From: Symbiodinium natans
Taxonomy: Eukaryota; Sar; Dinophyceae; Suessiales; Symbiodiniaceae
Assembly (NCBI GenBank): GCA_905221605.1
Contig: CAJNDS010000957.1
Coordinates: 773,501-837,500 of the forward strand
DNA: 64,000 nt
Direction of reading: 5' to 3'
Below the pieces are notes generated by a model. The model had not been told where the DNA came from. It saw only the letters and a list, made by a program, of their open reading frames with translations, and did not search any database. Positions 11,667-24,600 of this stretch are shown piece by piece (position 1 is the stretch's first letter; the number at the start of each line of letters is the position of its first letter). Position numbers and translations under genes: made by a program.

Positions 11667-13132
11667 GATTTGAGAGGGCCTCTGCAGGGTCAATTTCCAA
11701 AATGGGCGGAAGGGGCATCACCAGCAACTGCGGGCATGTCTGGCCAAAGCTGTCCGAAAGCCCGAGAGAGTTTGCCCCAAGAACAACGGGCCTAAAACGG
11801 GCCAGCAAGCCGTCAGAGAGCTTTAAAAGAGCCTCGGCCAGCCTCGCAAGAGCCCGTAGCTTTGAAGCTGCTAAAGATGTGGCAGAGAGCCGCCGTATGC
11901 CACTGCGCATTGCGGTGTCAGGAGGGCTCGGGCTGACTGGATGTGTTGCTGTCGTGTCTTGGATGTAGCGATTTGTGATGGAATTTGCTACGTGGTTTTT
12001 TGTCACCATGGTTTTCTAGCTTGGGTGTGGGGCATGGGAAAGGACTTCGATTTGTTGCCGCCGGCTTAGTCCTTGGATCTGGGGCGCGGGACGATGGGAG
12101 ATGTGTTGCCATTTATCTGGCCTCATTGGCTTATGGACTCCTTCCAGAATCCGCAAAACTTCAACGAGGATATTATCGTAGAAAATCATGCAAAGGCGTT
12201 TTGCTAAGCGACACTGTTGTTGATTGGCTGCGGAAGATCTGCGCCGTTAGCATACAGTCTGTTGGCTCTGCGAGTGTGAGACGCAACTGTTGTCACCAGG
12301 CGACTTGCTGGCAAAGCCAAAGGCCAAACCAACACTAGGCTTGTACACGGCCCTCCACTGAGATCCTGACTCCTGATTCCTTTGATTCCTTTGCTTCCTT
12401 TGGTGCTTTCCTGGAAGCTTTGCCACGCCCAGCTTCAGCCCAAGTCGCTTGAATGCTGCGTGACGGGCGGTTGCGTTCTCCTACCACGCACCACGCGTCC
12501 GAGTGAGCAAAAGAGTTCTTTGCACGTATTCAGAGTCTCAAGTTGCACATCTTGCCTCACGTGCAAAGCAGCCCCCAGATGCATCTTTGATTTCAGGCTC
12601 AAGCGTTGCAGCGGCGCTATTTACCCGGCACGATGTCACTAGCGAACCGTGTCACGTTCTGTGTCGTGACCAGGGTGCAAATGTTTTATCCTTTGGCATT
12701 CCTGGATTTCACAAGATTGCAGCATCTCGCAATCGGAAAGTTCTTGGGGACCCACAAGGAACAGGGACCACAGAGCAGGAGCATGACTGTGCCAAGGGTT
12801 TGCTTGCCTGCTTGCTTGCTACGAGATGGCTTCTCGAATTGCCCATGCTCCAAGTGTCAGGCGCGCAGGTGTGCTTGAGTGTAATTAGGCCTTATGATGA
12901 AACCTGACAGTAAGTCAACGCATGTCAAGAGCCTCTGCCAGCGAGAATCCCATTCCTAGACAACCCCTCACACAGTCACAACAAAAATTCGGAAAACACG
13001 CGCAAGAATCCTAAAGGGCCGCCTATGTTCCTGGTGAAGGAGACCGTGGGTCAGGCACTCAGTCCCCTGGAAAGAAAACATCAGCTTCTGCATAGCATTG
13101 CTACGAGCACCTGATTAAGATAAAGGTCCAAG

Positions 13133-13945
13133 GTGGCCGATGAAAGGTGCGCCCTACTAGGCATCGTGCTCTTGTCTGGACCTCGTAGGGGTGCTGTGGG
13201 TGCTGCAGCCTGGGCCCAGCCATGTGATTTTCTTGTAAGACCATCCCTGGGCAAAAGATGGAAGGCCGTCCACATGCAGCCTGAACACCCCTCCGAGCTC
13301 TCCGGGCTCGGAGAGCTCGGAGGGGGCCAAGGACACGGCGTCATAAGCTTCAGGCCGCTGGAGGCCAGGCTGCCTCCTTGGCTCCTGGAGCAGGAGGGGC
13401 CAATGCGGCCAATGAGGCGGCCAGAGAGTTCGGCCGAGGATTTATCCAGGCCAGGTTTCCGCCCGCTGGAGGCCAAGGTGCCTCCTTGGCGCGTCTCGAC
13501 TTTCTCGACTTTCTCAACTTTCTCAACGTTCAAGCCACGAAACGTGCACGACGCTCCGCACAAGCAGGAGAGCTCCCACAGTTCGGCCAAAGACGCTGCT
13601 TCAACTGTGCTCGCACCCTGCTGCCCACTGGATGATCTGGATGCCAACTCGCAGATGTCAGGTTTCCTGCAACCTCACGACGCTGCGGAAAAGCAACCTT
13701 GCCCCAGAAGCTCGGGGAGCTCGGAGACTTCGGCCAAGGATGCTGCGTCGCCTGGGCTCATGCCCAGCCCGAGCACGTCCCAAGTCAGTACAGCAAGCCG
13801 TGAGCGCCGCGACCACAGCAAGTACAGAGAGCTTGGGCCAAGCCAGCCAAGCCAGCGCAGTGATGCTGACCGTTGTGGAATGTTCAAGATTGAGCCCATT
13901 TTTTGGGGGCTACCAGCTGGTTCGACAAGCTGGCGTCCGCTGTGA
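13133..13945 (+). CDS. Long open exon, Ser/Pro-rich with internal repeats
   Basis: This is one of the longest non-satellite open frames in the window, 270 codons after CCAAG|G at 13132/13133, with a stop one codon triplet group upstream. Internal sequence repeats are visible: FRPLEARLPPW and FRPLEAKVPPW about 40 residues apart, a (STF)4 run encoded by a 9-bp DNA repeat near 13498-13530, and three copies of an SSAKDAAS-like block. Composition is Ser/Pro-rich and probably disordered. No domain was recognised. The minus strand is also open for part of this stretch (13081-13647), so coding direction rests on the unidirectional trend and is not proven. Confidence 0.35.
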   Translation: MADERCALLGIVLLSGPRRGAVGAAAWAQPCDFLVRPSLGKRWKAVHMQPEHPSELSGLGELGGGQGHGVISFRPLEARLPPWLLEQEGPMRPMRRPESSAEDLSRPGFRPLEAKVPPWRVSTFSTFSTFSTFKPRNVHDAPHKQESSHSSAKDAASTVLAPCCPLDDLDANSQMSGFLQPHDAAEKQPCPRSSGSSETSAKDAASPGLMPSPSTSQVSTASRERRDHSKYRELGPSQPSQRSDADRCGMFKIEPIFWGLPAGSTSWRPL

Positions 13946-14312
13946 TGTCTTATGTTTCGCATGGAAGGCGCATGTGTCAATTTGATTTGCATGTTGCGCT
14001 CGCGCGAGCACACAAAATGGCTCTGATTGACCTGCCTTGGTAAATTTCGGCCTGGGGAGCTCCCCATACAGTACGCTCCAGTTCCCAACCCTGGGCGCCC
14101 GGAACTTCTTGCCCGCCCCGACTCCACTACAAGCCTCAGATAAACCACTACAAGCTTAGTCTTATCTGGAAACAACAGCGCGCCCCGTAGCCTCGCAGCC
14201 ATTGTCCTGGCAAATGCACCAAGTTACCTCAGGATGCTTCGCGCAGCAACCTGATCTGGGCTTGACGCTGACATTGATGGGCTTTTCAGTCGGCAGAAAT
14301 GTGTGAGGGGGC

Positions 14313-14326
14313 GGGGGGGGGGGGGG
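14313..14326 (+). repeat. Poly-G tract (14 G)
   Basis: Uninterrupted G run within a G-rich stretch that begins at 14307. Confidence 0.85.
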
Positions 14327-14588
14327 TGGGGGTTTCACATTGTTTCGCTGCAAGCAGTATGTAGATGCATCAAGATGTAACAAGTGTGGGGTACACAAGC
14401 CGAGAGGCTAAACAGGTGGACGCCCTACCCTCTGTCTAAGGTTTTATCCCAGATGTTTCCGTGACGCGCGCTCTTTAACATGAACCACGTGCAGTGGCTG
14501 TTGCAGTTGTAGACTACCGTGCGATCTGATATGTGTCGTATACATTGCTGCCACTCGGTGTGCATGTTGTATGATATGTGTTTTTCAG

Positions 14589-14738
14589 GTCATGTATACT
14601 GATTCTTCATCAGATCATCATGTCGCGACCTATGATAGTATAGGTTGGGACCGAGCAGGCATCTTCACTCAGAGCCACGGCAGAGGCGAAGTTAGCTTAA
14701 ACCAAACTTACCGAATCTGGTGGAACCAATGTGCCAAT
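14589..14738 (+). CDS. Isolated 50-codon exon with consensus splice sites
   Basis: The frame starts after TTTTTCAG|G and ends exactly at AAT|GTGAGT, the best-looking GT donor in the window. It reads SIGWDRAGIFTQSHGRGEVS and then NQTYRIWWNQCAN. Trp and aromatic content suggest a folded, possibly extracellular or carbohydrate-binding segment, but no family was recognised. Codon use is less GC-rich than in the other exons. Confidence 0.35.
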
Positions 14739-15444
14739 GTGAGTGATCATCAGACTAGAGCTCGATGAGCGCCCGGGTCAAGGTAAGGGGTTTAGCGCTT
14801 GGGCGCGGCAGCGAGACACGCTTAAATCAGTCCAGTGCTCCGTGCGAAGGCAATAGCTTTCATCGCCCAGATGTACAAAGCCTGCACGACCTCAGTGACC
14901 TCATACGCACTAGCCCATCTAATCTAACGCCTTGCGCCACGCCCTGGGCATTTGCACGGACAAGCTGATAAAGTTTCTGGCCTTTGCATTACCCTGTGGA
15001 GAAGCATGAAGAAGCCCCTCTGCCACAAGGGCTCAAGCCACATGCGTATATCCTATCCAAGGGCAGTGAGCTCAAAGCATCGAGGGTGTAGGGTTTCGCG
15101 ACAGAACCTGGCATAGCAAGTCCCCACTTTCCTACTGCGGCCCCAACTCCAGATCTTGAGAAGGCATGGCTGCGACCAGCAGCAGCAACACACCTGTAAA
15201 AGCCTCAAGCCCTGACAGAAAAAAACTGACGGCAGCACGTCTGACACGTGTTCCACAGTCGCGACGCTTGGCAGCTGAGCTGCAGCTGCAAGTTGATGCA
15301 AGAGGCCTCCGCCCAGTCTCCCTCGCATGGGCCGGACTACCGTCGTATACCGTCGTGTCTCTCAAAAAGTTTGAATTAAGATTTTTCAGAGGTTGATGGC
15401 ACTCCCGGAGCTGCTCTTGTCAGATCGCCTGTCGCCAAGTTGAA

Positions 15445-15570
15445 GTGACGGCTCAGAACAAAGCTGGACTACTGAACCGACAGCTGCCAGGGCAGGTCTC
15501 GCTGCTTGATGAACTGGCCAGTGCGGTCACCGGCAGCAACAGCCTTAACTTGTGGCGTGCGCCAAAGGTG
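15445..15570 (+). CDS. Unassigned coding-like exon
   Basis: The frame reads NKAGLLNRQLPGQVSLLDEL and then SNSLNLWRAPK before a stop. It is an amphipathic helical pattern with GC-rich third positions. It sits 1.35 kb before the first recognised COG3 exon and could be an N-terminal COG3 exon, though no alignment to that region was evident. Confidence 0.3.
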
Positions 15571-16917
15571 TGAGAGCTGTGTCCACTGTGTCCACTGTGG
15601 CCATGTTCCGGATTTCAAGGTGGACCTTTGCAGGTGCCTGGAGCACCTGGAGCACATGCCCCTCAGGTAGGCCTGTGTGAAGAGTCGAAGTTCGGTCCGA
15701 TCCGGTGCTTTGTCTCCAACATCTCAGGCATCAGAAAGTGCGGGAGCCACGGAAGGCACTGCCTTCGAGGCCAGGACCTTCTCGCCCAATCGCTGTCTGA
15801 GACCACGTCAGCCATCGTCAGCCATCGTCAGCCCATGCATTCCGCGGGCGCTGCCCCCGAGGCGTTTCATGGGCACTGGCACTCCGTCCGTTTGCGGCAC
15901 AGGACCCAGGAGGCGACTTTCCCATTGACTCGCGTTCAAGATTGTTTTGGTTCAACTAACTACGGATGAGTCATGTTGTAGTTGCAATTTTACTACATGT
16001 CGAACGCGCCTGCATTGTATATGCACATATGCCGGCCTAGACCTCACTGACCACTCCAAGACTCCACCCGGACTCCACCCCCTCCACTCCACACTCCAGG
16101 TGATGATTTTCTAGTTGCTTTAGTACGACGAGTCAATACCTGCACCGACGCGAAACTTCACATGGCAGTGCCGGCAAGCCTGCAAAGGGGCGAGGGCAAC
16201 CGAGAGGCCGCCTTCTGAGACTGAGCCGGAAGCAGAAGGGGTTCCAAAGTTACGTGGCCGGAGCCTTGCCTTTTCCTACGGCAGTGAGCCGGGGAGACCC
16301 AGAGAATGAGGTCGTGCAATCGCTGTTTGTCTTACTTTGTGATTTGCAAATGTTTCCCCTCCACACACCGCGAATCTCATTGTTTGAGTTATTGCCCCAG
16401 ATCGTATCACTTGCACGTAGATTCCGATCAACACCTAGCACTCGACAAAAGCAGATCACCCCCAGAAACTTATCATGTCTGCATTCATCCATTTTCAAAC
16501 CAATATGCTCATTCACAGACCGTGACTTTCCATCAAGACATTCGATTGGTAGTATGATAAAAGAAAACCCATCCACCGGCACAACTTCGCATTTGCATAC
16601 AAGGTGCGAGTCTCAAAGCAAAATGAGACTAAATAACCAAAAGAATGGATCTCGGTGGGCACGGGGTGTTTTTGTTCAATGTTGTTCATGACTGGGGCAT
16701 CTCTTGCTAGGGCTCCCGACGTCGCGGACGCTGGCGCTGGACTGCGGGAAGCAGACGCAGAGGGTTTCGGAGGCTTTCTTTTGCCAAGCTGCGAAGGATC
16801 TACCGCGTCCAGCAGATCTGCGACTCTGCCTGTGGAGAGCCCGGGACTTACATGGATGAAGCTATCTGTTTACCTATCACACTCTTAGCAGATTCGAATT
16901 CTCAGAGATGCTTCAAG

Positions 16918-19900
16918 GCTCGATACTGTCTTGGACCAGCTAACAGAGCTGGACCGGCAGAGATGCGATGCACGAAGCTCAGTGGCCTCATGAAGCCTGA
17001 TAAGCTTCCAAGGGAGTCGTTCCCCTAGCAACGTCGTGCCTCGCAAACGTCGTGCACCAGCCACCAAGTTGTGTGCTGTCTAAGATTTTGTGACAAGGTT
17101 CTCCGCAAGACCACGGCGCTGCATGAGCAGTGTGAGCAGATGGTGAAGGCCGCGGCCCTGCCTCCTTCTTCCTGTATGCTCCGTTAAAGCGAGAAAGAGT
17201 CGGGAGAGGCATGAGTCAGAAAAGGGCCGGGTGCAAGGGTGTGAGGATGGTCCCCTTCTGTCAGGATCAAGAGAGACTGGCGGCAGAGGCCGAGGCAAGC
17301 CTGACCGTCACGGGGTTGCTGGGGGGCGGCTTCACAGTGGCTTCGCCTTTGCAACGAGATCCGCTGGCTGTATGAAATGTGCGTAACTGTAGATGCACTG
17401 CAGGCATCTTGGGGCTTGCTTGTACTATAGCAAGGGGGAAAGCCCTGGGCGATTTGCTGAAGGCTTTGGCCGACACACTCGATTACTTCGATCGTGTGGC
17501 AGATGTCGCGCCACGATCTCGGGATCAGATGGGGACTGCAGGGAGTCTTTTGCACTGCCAGCAGTTCGCACCTCGCAGCTGACGCTGGGACATTTTTGGT
17601 GACAGAAAGCAATGCAAAGTCGGCCGCGGGTCGGGCGGCGCGTCGCCACCATCGCCACCAGGTGAAAGTCTTGTCGGCTGCAACCGCAACATCCGTCCGT
17701 CCGACTGCACCAGCACCGACGCCAGGGATAGAGTAAACAGCTGCTGCCGTAAGCTTGTTGCGGTGGGGTTCAGAGTATGCCATTGCTGAGACTATACAGT
17801 AGCATCCACTGTTTTATTCATGAACAATTCATGTCTCTAACGTGACGCTGCCGGCAGAGGAGAGACTTTTTCATACCCAGCCTTGGATTGACAGTTGACA
17901 GCTGGACCCATGGACGACATCGGTCATCAACAAAGACTGTGGTAGGCCCTGGTAGGCCAAAATGGCAGCACATGGAAGTTCATGGAAGTATGGAAGCGTT
18001 GAGCTGCCCAACACCTTAGGTGCGTGCTGGATCACCATTCAGCCAACGGCTTCCTCTCCAACTCTGGGGTCGCGTGGCAGCAGAAGGGAATTGCCCGCTG
18101 ACGAGAGCTGAGCGACTGCCGATGATCACACGTCTCTGCAGTTTGTCGCCTGTCTTCCCCGCTGCATCGCTAAACATGTTTTCTGTTCTTTTCCTCCTTA
18201 AATTCCATAACCTCCATTGCTGCCCACTCGGCCCACTACCCAGACCGCCACGGCGTCGCCGCGCCCTTGGGCCGTCGGGAGCTGGCCATTCAGAGAACAG
18301 GGAGAGAAAGGCTGCACCGTACAGTCTGTGAGGATACTGTGCATATGTACAGTGATTACATGTCTGTACCGCAACCCTCAGAAAAAGCTTTGCGCGTCGT
18401 TCATTGACGCAGTGAGAGGTCATCGGAGAGCGCGGACACAGAGTTGGGGTCCGCAGCGAACCCACCTGTGCTGGATTTGCGGGCTGTAGGAGTCCGGGCT
18501 GTTTCGATTCTTTTGTGTTCTCGCGCTTGACGAGCTGAGGTGCTTGACAAGATCGATGGCTCTATTTCTTTCCTGGAGGCAGCATGATGTGTCTTGCGCA
18601 TCTCGCGTCGCTGATCTCCGTGCGAGAGAATTTCTATATTGACTTCGTGTCGACACTGGATCGCCAAAGTTGCTGGATGCGATAGCCAGGCCCATCCAGA
18701 CTTCTGCAGCCAGCTCAGGATCAGCTCAGGATCAGAATTTGGCATCATGTGGCATCATTTGGCATGTCTCACGCTTTCCTCACGAACACCGCAGCGTGCG
18801 GAGGCCAGGCGCATGCTTACATGTCCCAGTCGGGTCCTCGACGCCAGCAGCAGCTGAGGTATAGTTTTTCTTTTGTTGGTGAGTGTATCGAGTTCTTTGC
18901 ACTAATAGAGCTACTGCACCTGTAGCAATGCGTCGTTTCCATTCTTTCCCAGTGTCTCAGGTTCGAACATCTTCGAAATCGGGCGTGCCTAGCCTTGCGC
19001 GCGCAGCTGAGCCAGCCGATTTCGGTGCATTCCAAGTTCCATTGAACACGCATGTACGGCATGTGCAGTATAGACCAGGCAGTCAACATTGGTTTGGGAC
19101 AGGTGCGGGGAACGGAGGGACGAGTAGGGAGGGAGGAGGGGGGGGGGGGGGGCGAGGGTGTGGAATTTGGTGTGCCCCGGTCCCAGATGCCGAGGCCTCG
19201 GCAATTGAAAATCCGCGGCCGGCCAGAAAAGCTTATTTTGGAGAGTAGGGGAGGGGGGGTACCGGTAGGCTGATAGGGCGGGGCAGGATTAGAGATATTA
19301 GAGAACTCTGCGGTGGGGTGCCCTTGCGTGAGTGCCCTTGCTTGATGCTCCCCAGCCTCGGCGGCGGATTATTAAGACGCTGTCATGTTATCTGAATTTG
19401 AGATGTCGCTCGCACTTTGGTTTGGCCAGCAGCTAGCGAAGGGCAGCTGCAGGAGTCTACAATAACCCAGCCTGCAGCCTAAACGTTACCCTGGAGGTTC
19501 CAGTTTGCAGAAAAGCTTGGAGAGATGCGCCGCACAAGTCGATGTCCCAGAAGAAAGCGTTCCAACTGTCATGGCATGGCCCAGGACCTAGCAGAGACGA
19601 AGTTGTCTGCCGTCTGAGGTCGAACAACAGCTGAAGGATGCCGGACAAGGTTCCGTGTCCAACCAGGTGCTTCCCACATGTCCTCCTAAAGCTGCAGCAG
19701 ATGATTGTTGTTGATGTTCTCGCACTGTCGCAAAGCCTTCTCTGTGTGCTGTACCATGGCCTTATAAGGCGACAGATAAGGCGACTTTCTGCGCGTTAAA
19801 GCCAAATTTGGTTCGGAAGCAGATCCTAAGCAAAAGCTGGCGCTCCCCGCGCATTCTCTCCGTGCATCTCCGAGCATCTCGCAGCCTCCGCGCACCTTCT

Positions 19901-21577
19901 GCGAATCTCGGCCGCAGATGGCATGATGGCATTGGCACATTTTTCGCATGAAGGGGTTCAGCTACGGGATTCTTAAGTGCAACTCGAAAACTGTCGAATA
20001 CGTGTGCAGAGCAGCTTGTTGTCGAACGTCCAACGGCTGCAGTTGCGGACTTGCAGGCTTCTGTACTCGTAATCTGGGGGGAGCTTCGCGCGACTCCGCT
20101 GAGGAGGATGGGTCGCATGTATGGCAAGGGCAAGGCGCACCTTCCATGCCCCACACTCTGATGGCTGAACTTAGATCCTGGTAGCCTGCAAGAATTGACC
20201 AGAGAAGACGGGACACCACATAAATCCTTTTGCAGCTGGTGATTTTGCTTGCAGAGATGTGTTCGGGCAAGGGTGTGCTTTGCAGGGTATCGCCAGCTCG
20301 GCGATCCCCTACAAGAGGCCTCATGGATATGCTTTTCACGACGTGAATCGAATCAAGTCGTAAGTGCTGTGGACCCTCATGAATCGGTCTTGTTGAAAGT
20401 TATTGAAAGGTGATGGTGTGTTTGTGTGTGGGGTGGGGGAGCAGGGGCTGGAGTTCATTGAATGTTGACGATGGAATGGATTGAGCTTTCTGACATCTTT
20501 TCTGAGCTTGGCTTGCTGATGCTGCATACTGTACTTACAGACGAGTTGCCGCTCCACAGTGCAGGACCCCGCCTACATGGCTGAAGATGAAACCGGAGGA
20601 GATTGAGCTCCTGACGTATCTTTATCCACAGACGCAACATGAAGCGTCGGAAAGCAAGAGGTCACGCAGTGGTCATATGACTTCTTCTTGATGGGAGCCT
20701 CTCACAGATTGATTTTTCGACTCTTAGAAGTAGCATCCAGAGAGAGGATGTGTCCGAGCACATCTGCAAGCTTGCAAAGAAGGGCCTCACGCCATCGCAG
20801 ATCGGCGCCAGGTTCTCAAATGCCTGAGTGGAGCCTGAGCACTGTCAGGGCACATGTGGGCAATCAAGGCACGCAGAAGCTTCTGTTGTCAAGGTGACTC
20901 TTCGAGATAGCTTCGGAGTGCCGCAGGTTCTGTGCCCCATTGGTTCTACTGTGCTTGTATTGCAGCAGGTTCTGGCAGTCGAGCAGAACCGGCGGAAGCT
21001 GATCCATTCCCTTCCTGTCACTACTATCAGCAAGCGCTGGCAGGTGAAGAATGTGACCGGAAACCACATCCTCCGAATCCTGAAAACTAACGGCCTGGCA
21101 CCAACGCTGCCGGAGGCTGGGTATGGCCCGTACAAACCCTGGCCAGGGTGGATAAGATTCCAAGCTTGAGCCGATGTAGTTTGTGTGAATGTTTCGTACG
21201 GTGGCTGATATAGTTGCTAGAGCAAAAGTTCGAGAGACTCTGTGGAGGATCTGTACTACTTGATCAAGAAGGCCGGGCTCGGTGTGAAGCAGAGTGCATC
21301 AGAATGCATGCTGATATACCCAGAGGTTTCTTAGTCAGCAGCCGGACCCCGGCCCTTGTTGCTCGCGTTCCCAATTCCCTCCTTGCGTTCCCTCGCCCCA
21401 GAACTTGGCCTTATCTTCTACAGGATGCTGCCCCTGCGGGACAGACTGAGGCTGTATCCATCCGAAAGCACTTGGACAAGAACCGCAAGGACAAGGACGC
21501 CAAGTTCCGCCTCATCCTGGTCGAGAGCAGGATCCACCGACTTGCCAGGTGCCCTCTCTGCGTTGCATCAAGCTTGC

Positions 21578-21616
<39 letters not shown>

Positions 21617-24543
21617 CTCTCTCTGTCTCTCACTCTCTTTCTTTCCCTCCCTCTCTCTCTCTCCATCTCTCTTCTTGGTAAGGTGACAGTGCTGGTGGTG
21701 CGCGCATACGCTTACAAGGTTAGAACAAACAACCCAGGCCAAAAGGTGGGACAGGTTCTGCGTGCATAATTGTTCTGAGCGAACCTATTCTAGCGGCTGT
21801 CCCCATGACATGATCCAACGAAGATATGTATCTTCGCGCAAGCAATTGCTCTGATGGGTTTGCATGCTCACAAAGTCCATGAAGTGTGTGAAATCTGAAC
21901 CTGCCACCAAGCAATAAGAAGCTGGCAGAAGCGGCTCCTCACCATGAGTTTGTTTTCATCTTATGATTCAAGAAAGCGCGCATGAACCAAATACTTCTAG
22001 ATGAATAAGAAAATGCCAAAGGCTGGGTCTCAACTCTCTGGGCTGCAGTGCTTTCGCCCATGCACTGCTGCGACTCTGCACATGCAACCAGAGAGCCAAA
22101 GCTGCAAGACGTTCTACAGCAGAAATGCCGTCAGAGCCCCTTGCTTTATCTCATGTCTCTCATTGTCGTGTGACATGGCTCGTAACGTACATGAATGTGC
22201 CGTGCCTACGTGCTCCTGCAGTTACGTCGCTTCACTACTAGGCTGAAGTAGGGTAGAGTCCTGACTCGAAATGGCATTTAGCGTGGACCGTGAACAGACA
22301 CCGCTTTCGCACAGCTTCAGAGTTACATGATACAACAGGGTTCATGGCTTGGGTGGGGGTTCTCGTCGGTCTGTTTTTTCATGTTTTTGTGGTTTTCATG
22401 TTTGTTTGTCCGTCGACTAGCCGACCCCGTCAGTCGATCGGTCGGTCGGTCCGCGAACCTGTTGGTCAGTGAGTGGTCGCTTTGTCCGTCGACCAGCCTA
22501 TCCAGGACTGTGGCGAATGTCAGGACAGTCACACATGCCTTGTGCGTCGACCTGGTAATGGAAACACTACCGCATCGAGCTCGCAGGAGTCTAGAACCTG
22601 TCTTGTATTGCAACCCCCCCGCTAGCAGCCTTGCAAAGCTCGCTATGGAAAACCTCGTGCTATCGAAAAGAGCTGCTTGCAAGCCGAAATCCTGCCTTCA
22701 AGACCTGAGTCCTGTTGAAACCCATCTTTCGAGGATTGTGTTGGCAAAGGGTTGGGGGCGGGGGGCGGGCTGCGGGCCCCCCAACCCCCCCCCCCCGGGG
22801 GGGGGGGGGGGGGGGGATGTTTTGAGCCGTGCAAAGCTTGCTATGAAGAACCTGCAGCCATCGAAAGGAGCTACTTCAAAACCACCATCCCCTCAACCCG
22901 AAAACCAAAAAAGCAAACCCAAAACAGCCAAAAGAAACCTACAGTAGACCCTTTAAGCACAAACCAAAAAGCGCAAGAAGCCTGCTTTCCAAACTCTGAA
23001 GCTCTAACCAGACGCCTGCAAACAACAAATGCAAATTCAAAAAAACAACCTAGTTTTCGCCCAAGGCTGCAAAGGTGACAGGCCACGGGAAATACCTCTG
23101 TCATGTCACCCTGGTCACTCTCCCTCACTCGCCCTCTCTTTTTGTCGGTTTGCTTCCATCCCTCGCTTCTTTATCTCCCTCTCTCTCCGTCTCTCTCCCT
23201 CTCTCTCTCTCTCTCTGTCTCGTCTCTGTCTCTCTCTGTCTCTCTCTGTCTCTCTCTGTCCTATTGTCCGCACGGGCCGCTTGCTGTTTCATGACCAAGC
23301 TCCTAGTATTCTGGGTCTGAAGACTTGCGAAGCATCGCAGGTACTACAAGCGTTCGAAACTCAGCTTTCACACTTCTCCGTCTCTTCAACTTAAGCCCTA
23401 AGCCCCTGGCACCTTCTTCAACAATATTCGAGGTGTGAAGTCCTTGCCAGCCACTTGGAAGCAGGGGCCCGAGAACTGAGTCTAGCGTTAAAGCGGAGTC
23501 CTGAAGTGACGGAATGCTTGGGAGCTCCGATGTGCTCCCCTTGTTTTTGGGGGAGTTCCTGGTTGCATTTCGGAAGCTTATGTTGCACTTCCTGACTCTT
23601 CCTATTGTCGAGCCAGATGCGCCGAGGTACGTCTCCGCTACCGCCTCGGCGCTGGTGGCTTAAGCCTCTGGGGGAGAGCAAGCATGCAGGAGGAGAAAGG
23701 GAGCTTGCTCATGCATGCCTCGCAGACGGTAATTGGGAAGATGGGCTTCAAAGATCTTCCAAGTACTTTGCACGCTCAGATGATGAGATGCTGGCTGCAC
23801 ACTGGTCGAAGCGCGCCTTTCACAATCCGCGCCAGGTGTTCTACAGCAAGTTCCGGGCAGCTGCCCCCAACTACAGGCACCTAGCTGCGGCTTTCGAAGC
23901 GAACATCACCGACAAACCCTGTAGTGTTTCATCTCCTGGGCTGAGAGGCCCTTGCTCTCCCTCCTGAACAAGCGGGTGGAGGTGAATGAAACCTACGCCG
24001 CATGCATCTCAGTGGCCTATACGGCCATCGGTCAAGCTTTGTCAAGCTTTCACAAGATGCGCCCCTACACTCCCTACATCTCCCTACACTCTGCGAAATC
24101 GCGAGTCACAGGCGACGCTGGAGGAGATCGAGGGTTTCTTTGTGCACCTCCGGCTCAAGCTGCTGACCATCCCAGCGATGGCCTGAAGGGCGAAGTGAAA
24201 CCGCGCCATGCAGTTCGCCTTGGAGCCTGAGGTTTCCAGTCAACTGCAGCGGTCCTCCCAGCATTTCATCAGCATCTGCATCGACAGCATGCATGGAAAG
24301 GACCCATGCAGGAACAGCAAAAAACACGTCCTGCTCATGTATCCGCTGTCTCCTTGCGTGGGGGTCAAGTCCAGGTCAATCGTGCACAGCGACATGGAGC
24401 TGAGCCAGCTTGGGCCTCTGGCGACTCGCGTCAGCCCAGAGTCGGCCGGATAGTCGCTTATGGCAGGCTCGCGCCCGCCACGCGGCAGGCCTGGCGGCCT
24501 GGCCATCCGGCTATCTCTCTCTCTCTCCCCCTCTCCCTCTCCC

Positions 24544-24600
<57 letters not shown>

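Noticed and set aside
11458-12009. 183-codon minus-strand ORF
   Set aside because: It runs through the telomere-like tract, giving a (NPKNPK)n artefact.
20000-20107. Dinoflagellate spliced-leader relic upstream of RPS13
   Set aside because: I looked for the conserved TTTTGGCTCAAG end of the leader near gene starts and did not see it.
19948-20184. ATG ORF overlapping the RPS13 start
   Set aside because: A different frame from the ATG at 20108, which gives the exact S13 N-terminus.
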